In this document: piece by piece, positions 6,634-15,362 of the stretch
Numbering within the stretch: the stretch's first letter is position 1
Layout of the letters: every line of letters begins with the position of its first letter
Source of the DNA: Aeromonas taiwanensis
GTDB taxonomy: Bacteria; Pseudomonadota; Gammaproteobacteria; Enterobacterales; Aeromonadaceae
NCBI RefSeq assembly: GCF_000820165.1
Contig: NZ_CDDD01000001.1
Span: forward strand, 24,620 to 88,619
Length of the DNA stretch: 64,000 nt
Direction of reading: 5' to 3'
Made by a program: the position numbers and the translations under genes
Notes under the pieces: model-generated
What the model saw: the letters and a program-made list of their open reading frames with translations, nothing else
Databases searched by the model: none
What the model was told of the DNA's origin: nothing

Positions 6634-9090
6634 TCAGAGGCTGGCGCAGATCTGCCACAGATCGTACTGGATGGCGGCCGCCGTCACCTCGCGACCCGCC
6701 CCCGGCCCCTGGATAACCAGAGGGTTGGTGCGATAGCTGTCGCTCTCGATGGCGAACACGTTGTCGCAGGGCAAGAGGTTCGCAAACGGGTGGTGAGGCT
6801 CCAGCGCCTCCAGCCCGACCCGCGCCTTGCCGTCGTGCTCGAAGCGGGCGACGTAGCGCAGCACCTTGCCGACCCGGCGCGCCCCCTCGAACGCGGTCAG
6901 GATGGGATCGTCCAGATCCTTGAGCCGGTCCATGAACTGATCCGTGCTCACCTTGCGCAGGGCCAGGGGCACCAGGTTCTCCAGCTCGATGTCGGCGGAG
7001 TCGAGCTCGAAGCCCGCCTCCCGCGCCAGAATGAGCAGCTTGCGGCGCACGTCCTGGCCGGAGAGATCCTCCCGGGGATCCGGCTCCGTCAGGCCGTGCT
7101 GCCACGCCTCGTCCACCAGCTCGGAGAAGGGACGGGTGCCGTCATACTGCTGGAACAGCCAGGAGAGGGTACCGGAGAAGATGCCGGAGACTCCCTGGAT
7201 GCGGTCACCGCTCTGGCGCAGCATCTGGATGCTGGACTGGATGGGCAGCCCGGCCCCCACGGTGGCGTTGTAGCGCCACTGCACCTGATGGTCGCGGCAG
7301 GTCTGCTTGATGCGCTGGTAGAACTCGCTGTCGGCGGCACCGGCAAACTTGTTGGCGGCGATGATGTGGACGCCGAGCTGGGCGAAGTCCGGGTAATAAC
7401 GGCTCACCGTCTCGCTCGCGGTCAGGTCCAGGGCGATGAGGGCGTCAAAGCCGTGCTGCTCCAGCTGGGAGAGCAGCTCGGGCCAGATGAGCGGCCTGGG
7501 ATTGAAGCTGTCGCGTACCTTGAGCGGGTCCAGCCCCTCCTCGTCCAGCAACCCCCCTTCCGAGCTGAACACCCCGTAGAGGGTGAGTGCCAGATTGAGC
7601 TCGTGCTCGAGGCGCGCCTTCTCCCGGGCGTAGAGCCCCAGCCAGTGGCCGCCGATGTTACCCTTGCCGAACACCACCAGGCCGACCCGGGTCGGGCGGC
7701 TGAACAGGGCGCTGTGCAGGGCGATGAGCAGGGGCTCCAGTACCACCTGGCGCAGCACGGCCACCAGGCTCAGGCCGTCTTTGGCCACCTGGACGAACTC
7801 CAGGGGCTGATCCGCCAGCAACTGGTAGAAGCGGTGGCACTGCTCGGCGTTGTCGGTGACGCCGGCGCCCACCAGGGCGACCAGGCTGAACCCCTCCTTC
7901 TGGATGAGGCCGGTGAAGTTGCCCTGCAGCTGGAAGTCCCGCAGCACCTCGAAGGCCCCTTGTGCCACCTCCAGGGTGTAGGCGAGGCGCAGCACCCGGC
8001 GATCCGGCTGGCGCTGCAGGGTGAGCGGGTGGAGGCGATGGCGGGCCAGATGGGCCTCGATGGCCGCCACCGTCTGGTCGAAATGGGTCTGCGGCAGCAC
8101 CTTCAACTCGATGAGCGCTATCTGATCCACCGAGGAGACGATGCGGGCACCGCCGGAGCGCGGGGCGCGGCGCAGAATGTGGGTGCAACCCTCGTCCGGG
8201 TTGTAGCTGCAGCGCAGGGTCAGGCGCTGGCGGCTGTCCGCCACCGGCTGCAGGGTGCGCGAATGGAGCACGGAGGAGCCGAGACGAGCCAGTTCGTTGG
8301 CTTCGGCCAGGCTCAGACGCTCCAGCAGGCGAGCCTCCTTCACCCGACGCGGGTCGGCACTGTAGACCCCGGCCACGTCGCTCCAGATGGTGGTGGACTC
8401 GCCGTCCGCCAGGGCTGCCAGCAGGCTGGCACTGTAGTCGGAGCCGTTGCGCCCGAGCAGCAGGGAGCGCCCCTCCATGTCGGCGGCGATGAAGCCGGTC
8501 ACCACGATGCGACCGGGATGCTCCGCCAGGCGGGCCTTGAGCAGTTCGCTGGAAAGCGCGGTATCCACCTTGACCAGGGCGCCATCCTCGGCACGCAGGA
8601 AGCTGCGGGCATCGAGCCAGGCGGCAGGTTCGCCACGACTGGTGAGCAGGGCGGCCAGGAGGCGCGCCGACCACACTTCGCCAAAGGCGAGCAGGCCGTT
8701 GCGCTCGAAGCGGTCAAACTGCCCCTCCAGGGTCTTGGCGATGAGCTGCATGTCGTCCGCCAGTTGCTGGCTCAGGGAGAGCAACAGCTCCCCTTCCAGC
8801 AGGCCGTCGATCAGGCTCTGCTGGTAGGCGTGCAGGGCCGTGATGGCTTCCCCGGCGGCTTCGTCCCCCGCCTCGGCCAGCTCCACCAGCTGGATCAGCC
8901 GGTTGGTGGTCTTGCCAGCGGCGGAAACCACCACCAGCTCATGACCACCCGCCTGCTGCTCTATGATGGCGGCGACCCGGCGATAGCAGACCGGATCCGC
9001 CAGACTGCTGCCGCCGAACTTGTGCACATGGCGCCGCTTGAAGACTGCCTCTGTCACCACCACACACTCTCCTTGCTGTTGCTGTTCCAT
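6634..9090 (-). CDS. metL: Bifunctional aspartokinase II / homoserine dehydrogenase II
   Basis: An 818-aa two-enzyme protein of the aspartate pathway: the N-terminal kinase phosphorylates aspartate and the C-terminal dehydrogenase reduces aspartate semialdehyde to homoserine, feeding methionine and threonine synthesis. The kinase motif HKFGGSSLAD is at residues 23-32, the ACT-like linker is in the middle, and the NAD(P)-binding glycine loop LVVFGKGNIGGHWLG starts near residue 475, followed by the conserved dehydrogenase segment GVSGIFSGTLSWLF. The start ATG overlaps the metB stop as TAATG, as in the enteric metBL operon. Its position in the MetJ regulon, rather than near thrBC, supports metL over thrA. 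Confidence 0.95.
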   Translation of the reverse strand: MEQQQQGECVVVTEAVFKRRHVHKFGGSSLADPVCYRRVAAIIEQQAGGHELVVVSAAGKTTNRLIQLVELAEAGDEAAGEAITALHAYQQSLIDGLLEGELLLSLSQQLADDMQLIAKTLEGQFDRFERNGLLAFGEVWSARLLAALLTSRGEPAAWLDARSFLRAEDGALVKVDTALSSELLKARLAEHPGRIVVTGFIAADMEGRSLLLGRNGSDYSASLLAALADGESTTIWSDVAGVYSADPRRVKEARLLERLSLAEANELARLGSSVLHSRTLQPVADSRQRLTLRCSYNPDEGCTHILRRAPRSGGARIVSSVDQIALIELKVLPQTHFDQTVAAIEAHLARHRLHPLTLQRQPDRRVLRLAYTLEVAQGAFEVLRDFQLQGNFTGLIQKEGFSLVALVGAGVTDNAEQCHRFYQLLADQPLEFVQVAKDGLSLVAVLRQVVLEPLLIALHSALFSRPTRVGLVVFGKGNIGGHWLGLYAREKARLEHELNLALTLYGVFSSEGGLLDEEGLDPLKVRDSFNPRPLIWPELLSQLEQHGFDALIALDLTASETVSRYYPDFAQLGVHIIAANKFAGAADSEFYQRIKQTCRDHQVQWRYNATVGAGLPIQSSIQMLRQSGDRIQGVSGIFSGTLSWLFQQYDGTRPFSELVDEAWQHGLTEPDPREDLSGQDVRRKLLILAREAGFELDSADIELENLVPLALRKVSTDQFMDRLKDLDDPILTAFEGARRVGKVLRYVARFEHDGKARVGLEALEPHHPFANLLPCDNVFAIESDSYRTNPLVIQGPGAGREVTAAAIQYDLWQICASL

Positions 9091-10268
9091 TACTTCACCT
9101 GTTCTGCCTGTTGTGCCAACTGCGCCTGTTCAAAACCTCTAGCCAGATCGGCCACCAGATCTTCACCGTGTTCGATGCCGACCGAGAGGCGCAGCAACTG
9201 GGCGCTGATGCCCGCCGCCTGCTGGGCCGCCGGTGTCATGGCCCTGTGGGTCATGCTGGCCGGGTGGGCCACCAGGCTCTCCACCCCGCCGAGGGACTCG
9301 GCCACCGAGAAGAAGGTAAGGCCCGCGAGGAAGGCGCGAATGCCCGACTCGTTGCAATCGAGCTCAAAACTTAGCATGGCGCCGAAGCCGGACTGTTGAC
9401 GGCGCGCAATGTCGTGGCCCGGATGGCTCGGCAGGCTGGGGTGATAGATGCGCTTGACCAGCGGCTGGGTCTGCAGGAAGGCGAGGATGCGATCCGTGTT
9501 CTCCTGGTGGGCGCGCAGCCGCGGGGCCAGGGTGCGCAGGCCCCGCAGGGTGAGGTAGGAATCGAACGCACCTGAGGTCAGCCCCAGGCAGTTGGCCCAC
9601 CACACCAGGGACTCGGCCAGCGCGGACTCCTTGGCGATGGCGACCCCGCCCACCACGTCGGAGTGGCCGTTGATGTACTTGGTGGTGGAGTGGACCACCA
9701 CGTCCGCCCCGAGCGCCAGCGGCTGCTGCAACAGGGGGGAGAGGAAGGTGTTGTCCACCACCACCCGGGCGCCTGCCGCGTGGGACGCCTCGGCGATGGC
9801 CGCGATGTCCACCACCCGCAGCAGCGGGTTGGAGGGGGTCTCTACCCACACCAGCGCCGGTTTTTGCGAAAGTGCCTCGGCCAGCGCCACCTCGTCCCCC
9901 TGATCGACGAACTGCACCTGGTAGTGGCCCTTGGCCGCCAGGTACTCGAACAGGCGCCAGGTGCCGCCGTAGCAGTCGTGGGGAGCGATCAGCAGATCTC
10001 CCGCCTTGAGCAGGGCCGTGGTCACCAGGTGGACAGCCCCCATGCCGGTGCCGGTCACGACGGCACCGGCCCCCCCTTCCAGGGCTGCCAGAGCGTCCGC
10101 CAGGTTGGTGCGGGTCGGGTTGCCGGAGCGGGCATAGTCGTATTGACGGGGCTCGCCAAAGTCGGCGAAGGTGTAGTTGCTGGAGAGGTAGATGGGCGGC
10201 ACCACGGCACCGTGCTGTGTGTCTGTCTCAATCCCGGTGCGTACCGCCAGGGTGGCCTTGTGGGTCAT
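9090..10268 (-). CDS. metB: Cystathionine gamma-synthase
   Basis: A 392-aa PLP enzyme that joins O-succinylhomoserine and cysteine to form cystathionine in methionine synthesis. Lys197 in VVHSTTKYINGHSDVVGG is the PLP-binding lysine; the YDYARSGNPTR phosphate-binding region at residues 43-53 and the ETPSNPLLR motif at about 143-151 are typical. The ATG at 10268 has AAGGAG 6-7 bases upstream. It is the first gene of metBL, divergent from metJ, with MetJ sites in the intervening region. Length fits the family (about 386 aa in enteric bacteria). Confidence 0.95.
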   Translation of the reverse strand: MTHKATLAVRTGIETDTQHGAVVPPIYLSSNYTFADFGEPRQYDYARSGNPTRTNLADALAALEGGAGAVVTGTGMGAVHLVTTALLKAGDLLIAPHDCYGGTWRLFEYLAAKGHYQVQFVDQGDEVALAEALSQKPALVWVETPSNPLLRVVDIAAIAEASHAAGARVVVDNTFLSPLLQQPLALGADVVVHSTTKYINGHSDVVGGVAIAKESALAESLVWWANCLGLTSGAFDSYLTLRGLRTLAPRLRAHQENTDRILAFLQTQPLVKRIYHPSLPSHPGHDIARRQQSGFGAMLSFELDCNESGIRAFLAGLTFFSVAESLGGVESLVAHPASMTHRAMTPAAQQAAGISAQLLRLSVGIEHGEDLVADLARGFEQAQLAQQAEQVK

Positions 10269-10371
10269 GTCACTCTCCTTGATGTCTCTTCGAACGCCGG
10301 TTCGCTGTTGCTGCCACGCGTCATCCCGCCATTGCAGGCTCATGGTGCACCACACTACGCCAGCTTAAAAA

Positions 10372-10403
10372 AGCCGTCAACACTTCCAGACGTCTAAATG
10401 GCT
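10372..10403. promoter_or_regulatory. MetJ operator: tandem met boxes
   Basis: Consecutive 8-bp units: AGCCGTCA (6 of 8 match to the AGACGTCT consensus), ACACTTCC (5 of 8), AGACGTCT (perfect), AAATGGCT (5 of 8). MetJ binds cooperatively to such head-to-tail arrays when bound to S-adenosylmethionine. The array sits between metB and metJ, so one operator can repress both directions. Confidence 0.85.
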
Positions 10404-10476
10404 TTGCTGTTGGATTGCCATTGAAATCCTTAAGGGTTAAAATCCGCGCTCACGGCCAAACGAGAACAGGTGGAAC

Positions 10477-10800
10477 ATGGGTACAGAGTGGAACGGCGAC
10501 TACGTCAGCCCCTATGCGGAGCACGGCAAGAAGAGCGAGCAGGTCAAGAAGATTACCGTCTCGATCCCGCTCAAGGTGCTCAAGGTGTTGACCGATGAGC
10601 GCACCCGTCGCCAGGTGAACAACCTGCGTCATGCGACCAACAGCGAGCTGCTCTGTGAGGCCTTCCTGCACGCATTTACCGGTCAGCCGCTGCCTTGCGA
10701 CGACGATCTGCGCAAGGATCATCCGGACAGCGTGCCCGCCGAGGCGCGTGCCATCATGGAAGCGCTGGGCAAGGAAATCGAAGACTTCGACGCCGAGTGA
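10477..10800 (+). CDS. metJ: Methionine repressor
   Basis: A 107-aa ribbon-helix-helix repressor, nearly colinear with enteric MetJ (104-105 aa). The DNA-binding ribbon is [14 protein letters not shown] and the following helix region [20 protein letters not shown] is almost unchanged from E. coli; the N-terminal [14 protein letters not shown] is also conserved. With S-adenosylmethionine as corepressor it silences methionine biosynthesis genes. An AGGTGG ribosome site precedes the ATG. Divergent from metBL and probably autoregulated through the shared met-box array. Confidence 0.97.
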   Translation: MGTEWNGDYVSPYAEHGKKSEQVKKITVSIPLKVLKVLTDERTRRQVNNLRHATNSELLCEAFLHAFTGQPLPCDDDLRKDHPDSVPAEARAIMEALGKEIEDFDAE

Positions 10801-10811
10801 TCCGGCTGCCC

Positions 10812-11576
10812 ATGGCAAACGACACTTTCCCTTCGATGACGCGGCCCGGTGCCGCGTCATCGCTATCCGCCTCCCCCTTCAGCCTGCGCCGCTACCAGCA
10901 CGACACACACAGTCACAGCCATGACCATGCCCAGCTGGTGATCCCCCTGGATGGCCCCCTCGAAATCGAGGTGCAGGGCCAGGGGCGCCGCCTCGCCCCG
11001 GGGTCGGTCTGCGTCATCCCGCCTGGCCTTCGCCACGACTACGCCGCCGATCCGGCGTTCTCGTTTCTGGTGCAGGAGAGCGACTGGCTGCCCCACTCCC
11101 TCGGTGAACGTCCCTTTCTCGAGCTGGACGACACTCAACGGCATTATCTCGCCTTTCTGCACCGCATGGTGGCAGAGGGGCGCCATCTGGCCGGCATGGA
11201 TCAGGTATGGCTCGGGCTGCTGGCCGAGGGGCGCGGCATGCCCGCCATCGTCCCTCGTATCGCCAGGGTACAGCGCCATATCGAGGCCCACCTCGCCCAG
11301 CACCTCACCAACGAGCGACTCGCCGCCATCGCCTGCCTCGGCCAGAGCCAATTCAAGCATGCCTTTCGCCAGCAGGTGGGCATGAGCGTCTCCCGCTACA
11401 TCCTGGCGCGGCGCCTGACGCTGGCCCGCACCCTGCTGGCCCGGACCGCCCTGCCCATCGGCGAGGTGGCCAGTCGCTGCGGCTACCAGAATCAAGGGGC
11501 CTTCGCCGAGCGCTTCCTGGCCGAGACCGGCCTCACCCCCACTCTCTGGCGCCGACAAAACGGCTCCCTGCCGTAA
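10812..11576 (+). CDS. AraC-family regulator with N-terminal cupin
   Basis: A 254-aa regulator. The N-terminal part (about residues 20-110) is a cupin-like sensor with histidines in [20 protein letters not shown] and the strand [14 protein letters not shown]. The C-terminal 100 residues hold the two AraC helix-turn-helix units ([20 protein letters not shown] and [20 protein letters not shown]). It follows metJ by 11 bases on the same strand, but nothing suggests a methionine role. The start is uncertain: ATGs at 10812 and 10836 both lack a strong ribosome site. The histidine-rich opening could bind a metal; target genes are unknown. Confidence 0.85.
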   Translation: MANDTFPSMTRPGAASSLSASPFSLRRYQHDTHSHSHDHAQLVIPLDGPLEIEVQGQGRRLAPGSVCVIPPGLRHDYAADPAFSFLVQESDWLPHSLGERPFLELDDTQRHYLAFLHRMVAEGRHLAGMDQVWLGLLAEGRGMPAIVPRIARVQRHIEAHLAQHLTNERLAAIACLGQSQFKHAFRQQVGMSVSRYILARRLTLARTLLARTALPIGEVASRCGYQNQGAFAERFLAETGLTPTLWRRQNGSLP

Positions 11577-11659
11577 CCGAACGGCCCCTCACCGAAGACA
11601 GCGCCCTCCTTTCACGGCATGCTGGAGCCCATGCAAGCCATGGCAGAGGAGGAGCCAAG

Positions 11660-11998
11660 ATGCAGACCATAAGCTGGCAGGATTTCGAGATGGTGGAGCT
11701 CAGGGTCGGCACCCTGGTGCGGATCGAGCCCTTCCCCGAGGCGCGCAAGCCCGCCTACAAGGTGTGGGCGGATTTTGGCCCCGAGCTCGGGGTGCGCAAG
11801 AGCAGCGCCCAGATCACCGACCTCTATCGACCGGAGGATCTGGTGGGCCGCCAGATCGTCGCCGTGGTCAACTTCCCCCCCAAGCAGATAGGGCCCATCC
11901 AGTCGGAGTTCCTGCTGACCGGCTTCTACCGCCCGGATGGCGCCGTGGTGATCGCCATCCCTGAGCAGGCGGTGGAGAACGGTGCCAGGCTGGGTTGA
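11660..11998 (+). CDS. csaA: CsaA-like tRNA-binding-domain protein
   Basis: A 112-aa OB-fold protein made of a single tRNA-binding domain. Segments [30 protein letters not shown] and [17 protein letters not shown] match Bacillus CsaA along its whole length; the family is reported to have chaperone or export-related activity, and the domain is related to the C-terminal part of MetRS. A strong AGGAGG ribosome site precedes the ATG. It is followed by a long bidirectional terminator. The cellular role in gammaproteobacteria is not well established. Confidence 0.85.
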   Translation: MQTISWQDFEMVELRVGTLVRIEPFPEARKPAYKVWADFGPELGVRKSSAQITDLYRPEDLVGRQIVAVVNFPPKQIGPIQSEFLLTGFYRPDGAVVIAIPEQAVENGARLG

Positions 11999-12014
11999 CG
12001 CAGCAGGCCCCATG

Positions 12015-12053
12015 AAAAGAGAGAGGCGACCCCGGGGTCGCCTCTCTCTTTTT
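12015..12053. terminator. Bidirectional intrinsic terminator
   Basis: A near-perfect palindrome of about 38 bases (stem centred on CCCCGGGG with purine-rich flanks AAAAGAGAGAGG / CCTCTCTCTTTT) ends in T-tracts on both strands. It separates csaA and the convergent transporter gene. Confidence 0.9.
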
Positions 12054-12071
12054 GCTGTTTGCGAAACGCGG

Positions 12072-13340
12072 TCACTTCATCAGGCTGAAGAGCAGGGCCG
12101 AGACAGCCAGGGCACCGGTCACCAGAATGAAGCCGTTCACCCAGCCGTGACGGAAGCGGGCCAGCGCCTCCACCTTGTAGATGGCCACCACCGGCATGAT
12201 GAAGAGGATCATGGCGATGACAGGGCCTGAGAGGGTCTCCATCAGCCCCAGGATACCCGGGTTCATGACGGCCGCCCCCCAGATGGCGAAGAACATCAGG
12301 GCGATGCCGAGCTTGTCCGCCTTCGCCAGTGACAGGCCGGTGGGCTTGGCGAGCAGGCTTTTGAGGCTTTCGCGGGCACCCAGGAAGTGGCCGAGGAAGG
12401 AGGAGCTGATGGCGATGAAGGCGATGAGCGGCCCCAGGGTCACGATCACCGGGTTGTCGGTGATGTTGGCGAGATAGGAGAGCACGGAAACGTTCTGGGC
12501 CTTGGCCTCTGCCAGCTGGGCCGGGGAGAGGCTCAGCACGCAGGAGAAGACGAAGAAGAGCACGAAGCCCACCAGCATGACGGTGGTGTTGCGCAGGATC
12601 AGGCCGCTCTTGGCCTCCGCCTGCTCGCCGTATTCCCGACGCTGCACGTTGGCAAAGCCCGAGATGGCGGCGGCATGGCTGAAGGCGAACACGGTCACCG
12701 GCAACGCCAGCCAGACGGTGTTGAGGAAGCTGACGCTTTCAAAGGCGGTCACTTCCGGCCACTGCCACTGGGGAATGAGGTAGCAGGAGAGCGCCAGCAG
12801 GATCGCCGCCAGCGGGTAAACCATGACGGCGAAGGCCCGCAGCATCGCCTTCTCCCCGGCCAGCATCACGGCGATCATGGCGAACACCAGCACGCCGGAG
12901 AGCATCACCCGATCCGGCATGGCGGTGCCCAGCTGATTGACCATGAAGCTCTCCACCGTGTTGGTCAGCCCGACGCCATAGATGAGCAGGATCGGGAAGA
13001 TGGAGAGGAAATAGAGGGCCGAGATGAGGCGACCGGCCATCTTGCCGAAGTGTTCCTCGGCCACCTCGGTGAAGTCGGCGTGGGGACGGGAAGAGGAGAG
13101 CACGAAGCGCGCCAGCCCGCGGTGGGCCAGGAAGGTCATGGGGCCGGCCAGTACGGCGACCACCATGAGGGGCCAGATCCCCCCCAGTCCCAGGTTGATG
13201 GGCAGGAACAGGATGCCGGCACCGACAGCGGTGCCGAACAGGCTGATGACCCAATGGGTGTCGTGACGGCGCCAGCTGCTGGCAGTCGGGGTGGATTGGG
13301 AGGCGGACAGCTCCCGGGAGGCTTCTGCAGATAAACTCAT
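12072..13340 (-). CDS. SdaC-type serine/threonine transporter (HAAAP family)
   Basis: A 422-aa inner-membrane permease with about 11 hydrophobic helices, homologous over its length to enteric SdaC (serine:proton symporter) and related TdcC/YhaO proteins. Diagnostic stretches are GTAVGAGILFLPINLGLGGI, MTFLAHRGLARFVLS, FFVFSCVLSLSPAQLAEAK and SSFLGHFLGARESLKSLL. The cytoplasmic N-terminus is short and polar. No deaminase gene is adjacent, so I do not assign sdaC itself; serine, threonine or a related amino acid is the likely cargo. The upstream region holds a large inverted repeat. Confidence 0.88.
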   Translation of the reverse strand: MSLSAEASRELSASQSTPTASSWRRHDTHWVISLFGTAVGAGILFLPINLGLGGIWPLMVVAVLAGPMTFLAHRGLARFVLSSSRPHADFTEVAEEHFGKMAGRLISALYFLSIFPILLIYGVGLTNTVESFMVNQLGTAMPDRVMLSGVLVFAMIAVMLAGEKAMLRAFAVMVYPLAAILLALSCYLIPQWQWPEVTAFESVSFLNTVWLALPVTVFAFSHAAAISGFANVQRREYGEQAEAKSGLILRNTTVMLVGFVLFFVFSCVLSLSPAQLAEAKAQNVSVLSYLANITDNPVIVTLGPLIAFIAISSSFLGHFLGARESLKSLLAKPTGLSLAKADKLGIALMFFAIWGAAVMNPGILGLMETLSGPVIAMILFIMPVVAIYKVEALARFRHGWVNGFILVTGALAVSALLFSLMK

Positions 13341-13423
13341 CGGTAAACCACTTTCACATAGTATTAAAATCTAAAAATATTGTGCTCCTTTAGAATTTAA
13401 TTCTCAAAAATGGACAGTGGCAG

Positions 13424-13458
13424 ATCTCACTGGCTGAACCGAGGTTTACCAGTGAGAT
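13424..13458. promoter_or_regulatory. Perfect 10-bp-arm inverted repeat upstream of the transporter
   Basis: Arms ATCTCACTGG and CCAGTGAGAT are separated by 15 bases that themselves contain an AACC/GGTT mini-stem. It lies 84-118 bases before the transporter start on its template side. It could be a protein operator or a structured leader; it is not a terminator because no T-tract follows. Confidence 0.5.
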
Positions 13459-13697
13459 TGGGCGAGAGTTGGCAGGCGCGCCATTTATTTAATCCCGCAA
13501 ACATAAATAACTCAAAATATAAAACCAAATTGTCATTCATGTTTGATTTTTTATTTTGGTGAAATGAACCTTTCCAGAATTACATGAAAACATGAACCAG
13601 TTAATTCTGCATGATTGAGACGATCCACTACCACAATCCAATTAACCAGCGAATGAAACTGAAGACTCCGCAAAAAGACAGCAGAACGCACCAAGCA

Positions 13698-13723
13698 ATC
13701 AGGCGACTCTGAAGCCGCCTGAT
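13698..13723 (-). terminator. Weak hairpin after cysQ
   Basis: ATCAGGCG / CGCCTGAT stem with a 10-base loop about 28 bases past the cysQ stop. It lacks a T-run and may need help from Rho. Confidence 0.4.
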
Positions 13724-13750
13724 GGTTTCATATGGTACTCACGTCAGGGC

Positions 13751-14563
13751 TCAGTGGGCCAGGATCCTGCCCCAGGCGAGCTCAGGATCCCCCATCACGA
13801 TGAAGTCCGGGTTCTCCAGCGATTCCGTCTCGTTGTAACGCAGCGGCTGCAGCGCCAGGCTGAGGATACGGCCACCCGCCGCCTCGACGATGCACTGGGC
13901 GGCGGCGGTATCCCACTCCCCGGTGGGGCCGAGCCGCACGTAGCAGTCGGCGACCCCCTCCGCCACCAGGCAGGACTTGAGGGAGCTGGAACCCAGCGGG
14001 ATCAGCTCGTAATGGATGGCAGGGTTGAGGCGACGGGTCAGGTTCTCCAGCTTCTGGCGGCGGCTGATGGCCACCACCAGGGAGTCGGGCTGATCGTGCT
14101 CATGGTGAATGGCGCTGATGGGGTGCACCTCGCCGTTCGCCTCCTTGAAGGCGCCGTGACCGCGCACCGCCCAGTAGAGCAGGTCCGACTCGGGGGCATA
14201 GATGACCCCGAGCACCGGCACATTGTCCTGCACCAGGGCGATCAGGGTGGCGAAGTCACCGCTGCCGGCGATGAACTCGCCGGTGCCGTCAAGCGGGTCC
14301 ACCAGCCAGTACTGGCGCCAGTTGGCACGCTGGCTGAAGGGGATGTCGGCCGCCTCTTCCGTCAGTACGGGCACATGGGGAGTGAGCGCCGACAGCGCCC
14401 GCTTGAGGTAGGCGTCGGCAGCAAGATCGGCACTGGTGACCGGGGTCGCATCCTCCTTCAACTGGCGCTCGAACTGACCGCCGCGATAGATCTCGTGAAG
14501 GATCCGCCCCGCTTCGCGGGCGATCTCCTTGACCTCCGGTATCCAGGCCAACAACTCCTGCAT
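13751..14563 (-). CDS. cysQ: 3'(2'),5'-bisphosphate nucleotidase
   Basis: A 270-aa magnesium-dependent phosphatase of the inositol monophosphatase fold. CysQ hydrolyses 3'-phosphoadenosine 5'-phosphate, a by-product of sulfate assimilation. Metal-site motifs are present: LTEEAADIP, WLVDPLDGTGEFI (about residues 86-98) and GEWDTAAAQCIVEAAGG (about 213-229). Length matches enteric CysQ. It lies 43 bases downstream of nudE on the same strand, the gene order seen in many relatives, so the two are probably co-transcribed. Confidence 0.93.
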   Translation of the reverse strand: MQELLAWIPEVKEIAREAGRILHEIYRGGQFERQLKEDATPVTSADLAADAYLKRALSALTPHVPVLTEEAADIPFSQRANWRQYWLVDPLDGTGEFIAGSGDFATLIALVQDNVPVLGVIYAPESDLLYWAVRGHGAFKEANGEVHPISAIHHEHDQPDSLVVAISRRQKLENLTRRLNPAIHYELIPLGSSSLKSCLVAEGVADCYVRLGPTGEWDTAAAQCIVEAAGGRILSLALQPLRYNETESLENPDFIVMGDPELAWGRILAH

Positions 14564-14606
14564 ATTCCTGCCCTCTGTCTCTGATTACCAAACAGCCCCG
14601 AACGGG

Positions 14607-15215
14607 CTAATCCTCCTGCTCCGCCAGCCACTTCTGGGCCAGCAGCAGGGCGCTGATGCTGCGCGACTCGGTGAAGTCGGGGCGCGCCAGCAAGTCGTCG
14701 ATGCGGTTGAGGGGCCAGGGGATCACCTCGAGGGGTTCGGGCTCGTCGCCGACCCGCTGCTCGGGGTAGAGATCCCGCGCCAGCAAGATGTCCATCCGGC
14801 TGGAGAAGTAGCCGGGCGCCAGAGACACCTGCTTGAGCAAGGTCAGGCTGGCGGCCCCGAAGCCCGCCTCCTCCATCAGCTCCCGGTTGCCCGCCTCGAG
14901 GGCGCTCTCGCCCGGGTCGATCAGTCCCTTGGGAAAGCCCAGCTCGTAGGAGTGGGTACCCGCCGCATACTCGCGCACCAACAGCAGGGTATGGGCATCG
15001 AACAGGGGCACCACCATGACGGCGCCCCGGTTGCCGCCACGCATCCGCTCGTAGACCCGCTCCTCGCCGTTGGAGAATTTCAGGTGCAGGGACTCCACCT
15101 TGAACAAGCGACTCTCGGCCACTATCTCGGCCTTGAGGATCTCTGGCTTGCTCTTGTCATGGGCCATGGTCTCGGCACTGAGGTGCACGGGGTTGCGCTT
15201 GCGGGGATCGCTCAT
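14607..15215 (-). CDS. nudE: ADP-sugar / NADH pyrophosphatase NudE (Nudix hydrolase)
   Basis: A 202-aa Nudix hydrolase that cleaves ADP-linked compounds such as Ap3A, ADP-ribose and NADH. The complete Nudix box GX5EX7REUXEEXGU lies at residues 97-119 (GLIDPGESALEAGNRELMEE, then AGF). The flanking segments SRLFKVESLHLKFSNG and APGYFSSRMDILLARDLYPE are NudE-specific. The start is uncertain: ATG at 15215 gives an N-terminus about 16 residues longer than enteric NudE, and the internal ATG at 15167 gives the usual length; neither has a strong ribosome site. Confidence 0.92.
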   Translation of the reverse strand: MSDPRKRNPVHLSAETMAHDKSKPEILKAEIVAESRLFKVESLHLKFSNGEERVYERMRGGNRGAVMVVPLFDAHTLLLVREYAAGTHSYELGFPKGLIDPGESALEAGNRELMEEAGFGAASLTLLKQVSLAPGYFSSRMDILLARDLYPEQRVGDEPEPLEVIPWPLNRIDDLLARPDFTESRSISALLLAQKWLAEQED

Positions 15216-15314
15216 CGGGGCTGACTGCTCGTTAAAAAATCGTGTTTCAAGAGTAAACGACTACCAGGGCGAACACCACGGGGCAAGGGCGGGAAAGATG
15301 CCCGAAAAATCCGT

Positions 15315-15320
15315 TATAAT
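15315..15320 (+). promoter_or_regulatory. -10 box for yrfG
   Basis: A perfect TATAAT lies 43 bases before the yrfG start. No good -35 is visible at the matching distance, so the promoter assignment is partial. Confidence 0.5.
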
Positions 15321-15362
15321 GCGCCCCGTTTTCCCCACTCCCCATAGACATCGAGAGACCCC

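Larger units (their letters stand above)
13341..13750. other. AT-rich gene-free region upstream of the transporter
   Basis: A 410-bp stretch with no convincing reading frame, much richer in A and T than the surroundings. It should contain the transporter promoter on the minus strand. A long inverted repeat (13424-13458) and a further hairpin (13698-13723) are the only structures seen. The short repeat GGTAAACC / GGTTTACC occurs at 13342-13349 and 13443-13450. No RNA family is recognised. Confidence 0.6.

Noticed and set aside
6790..9399. An 869-codon open frame on the plus strand opposite metL and metB
   Set aside because: Same reason: antisense to two conserved enzymes, with low-complexity composition and no homology signal.
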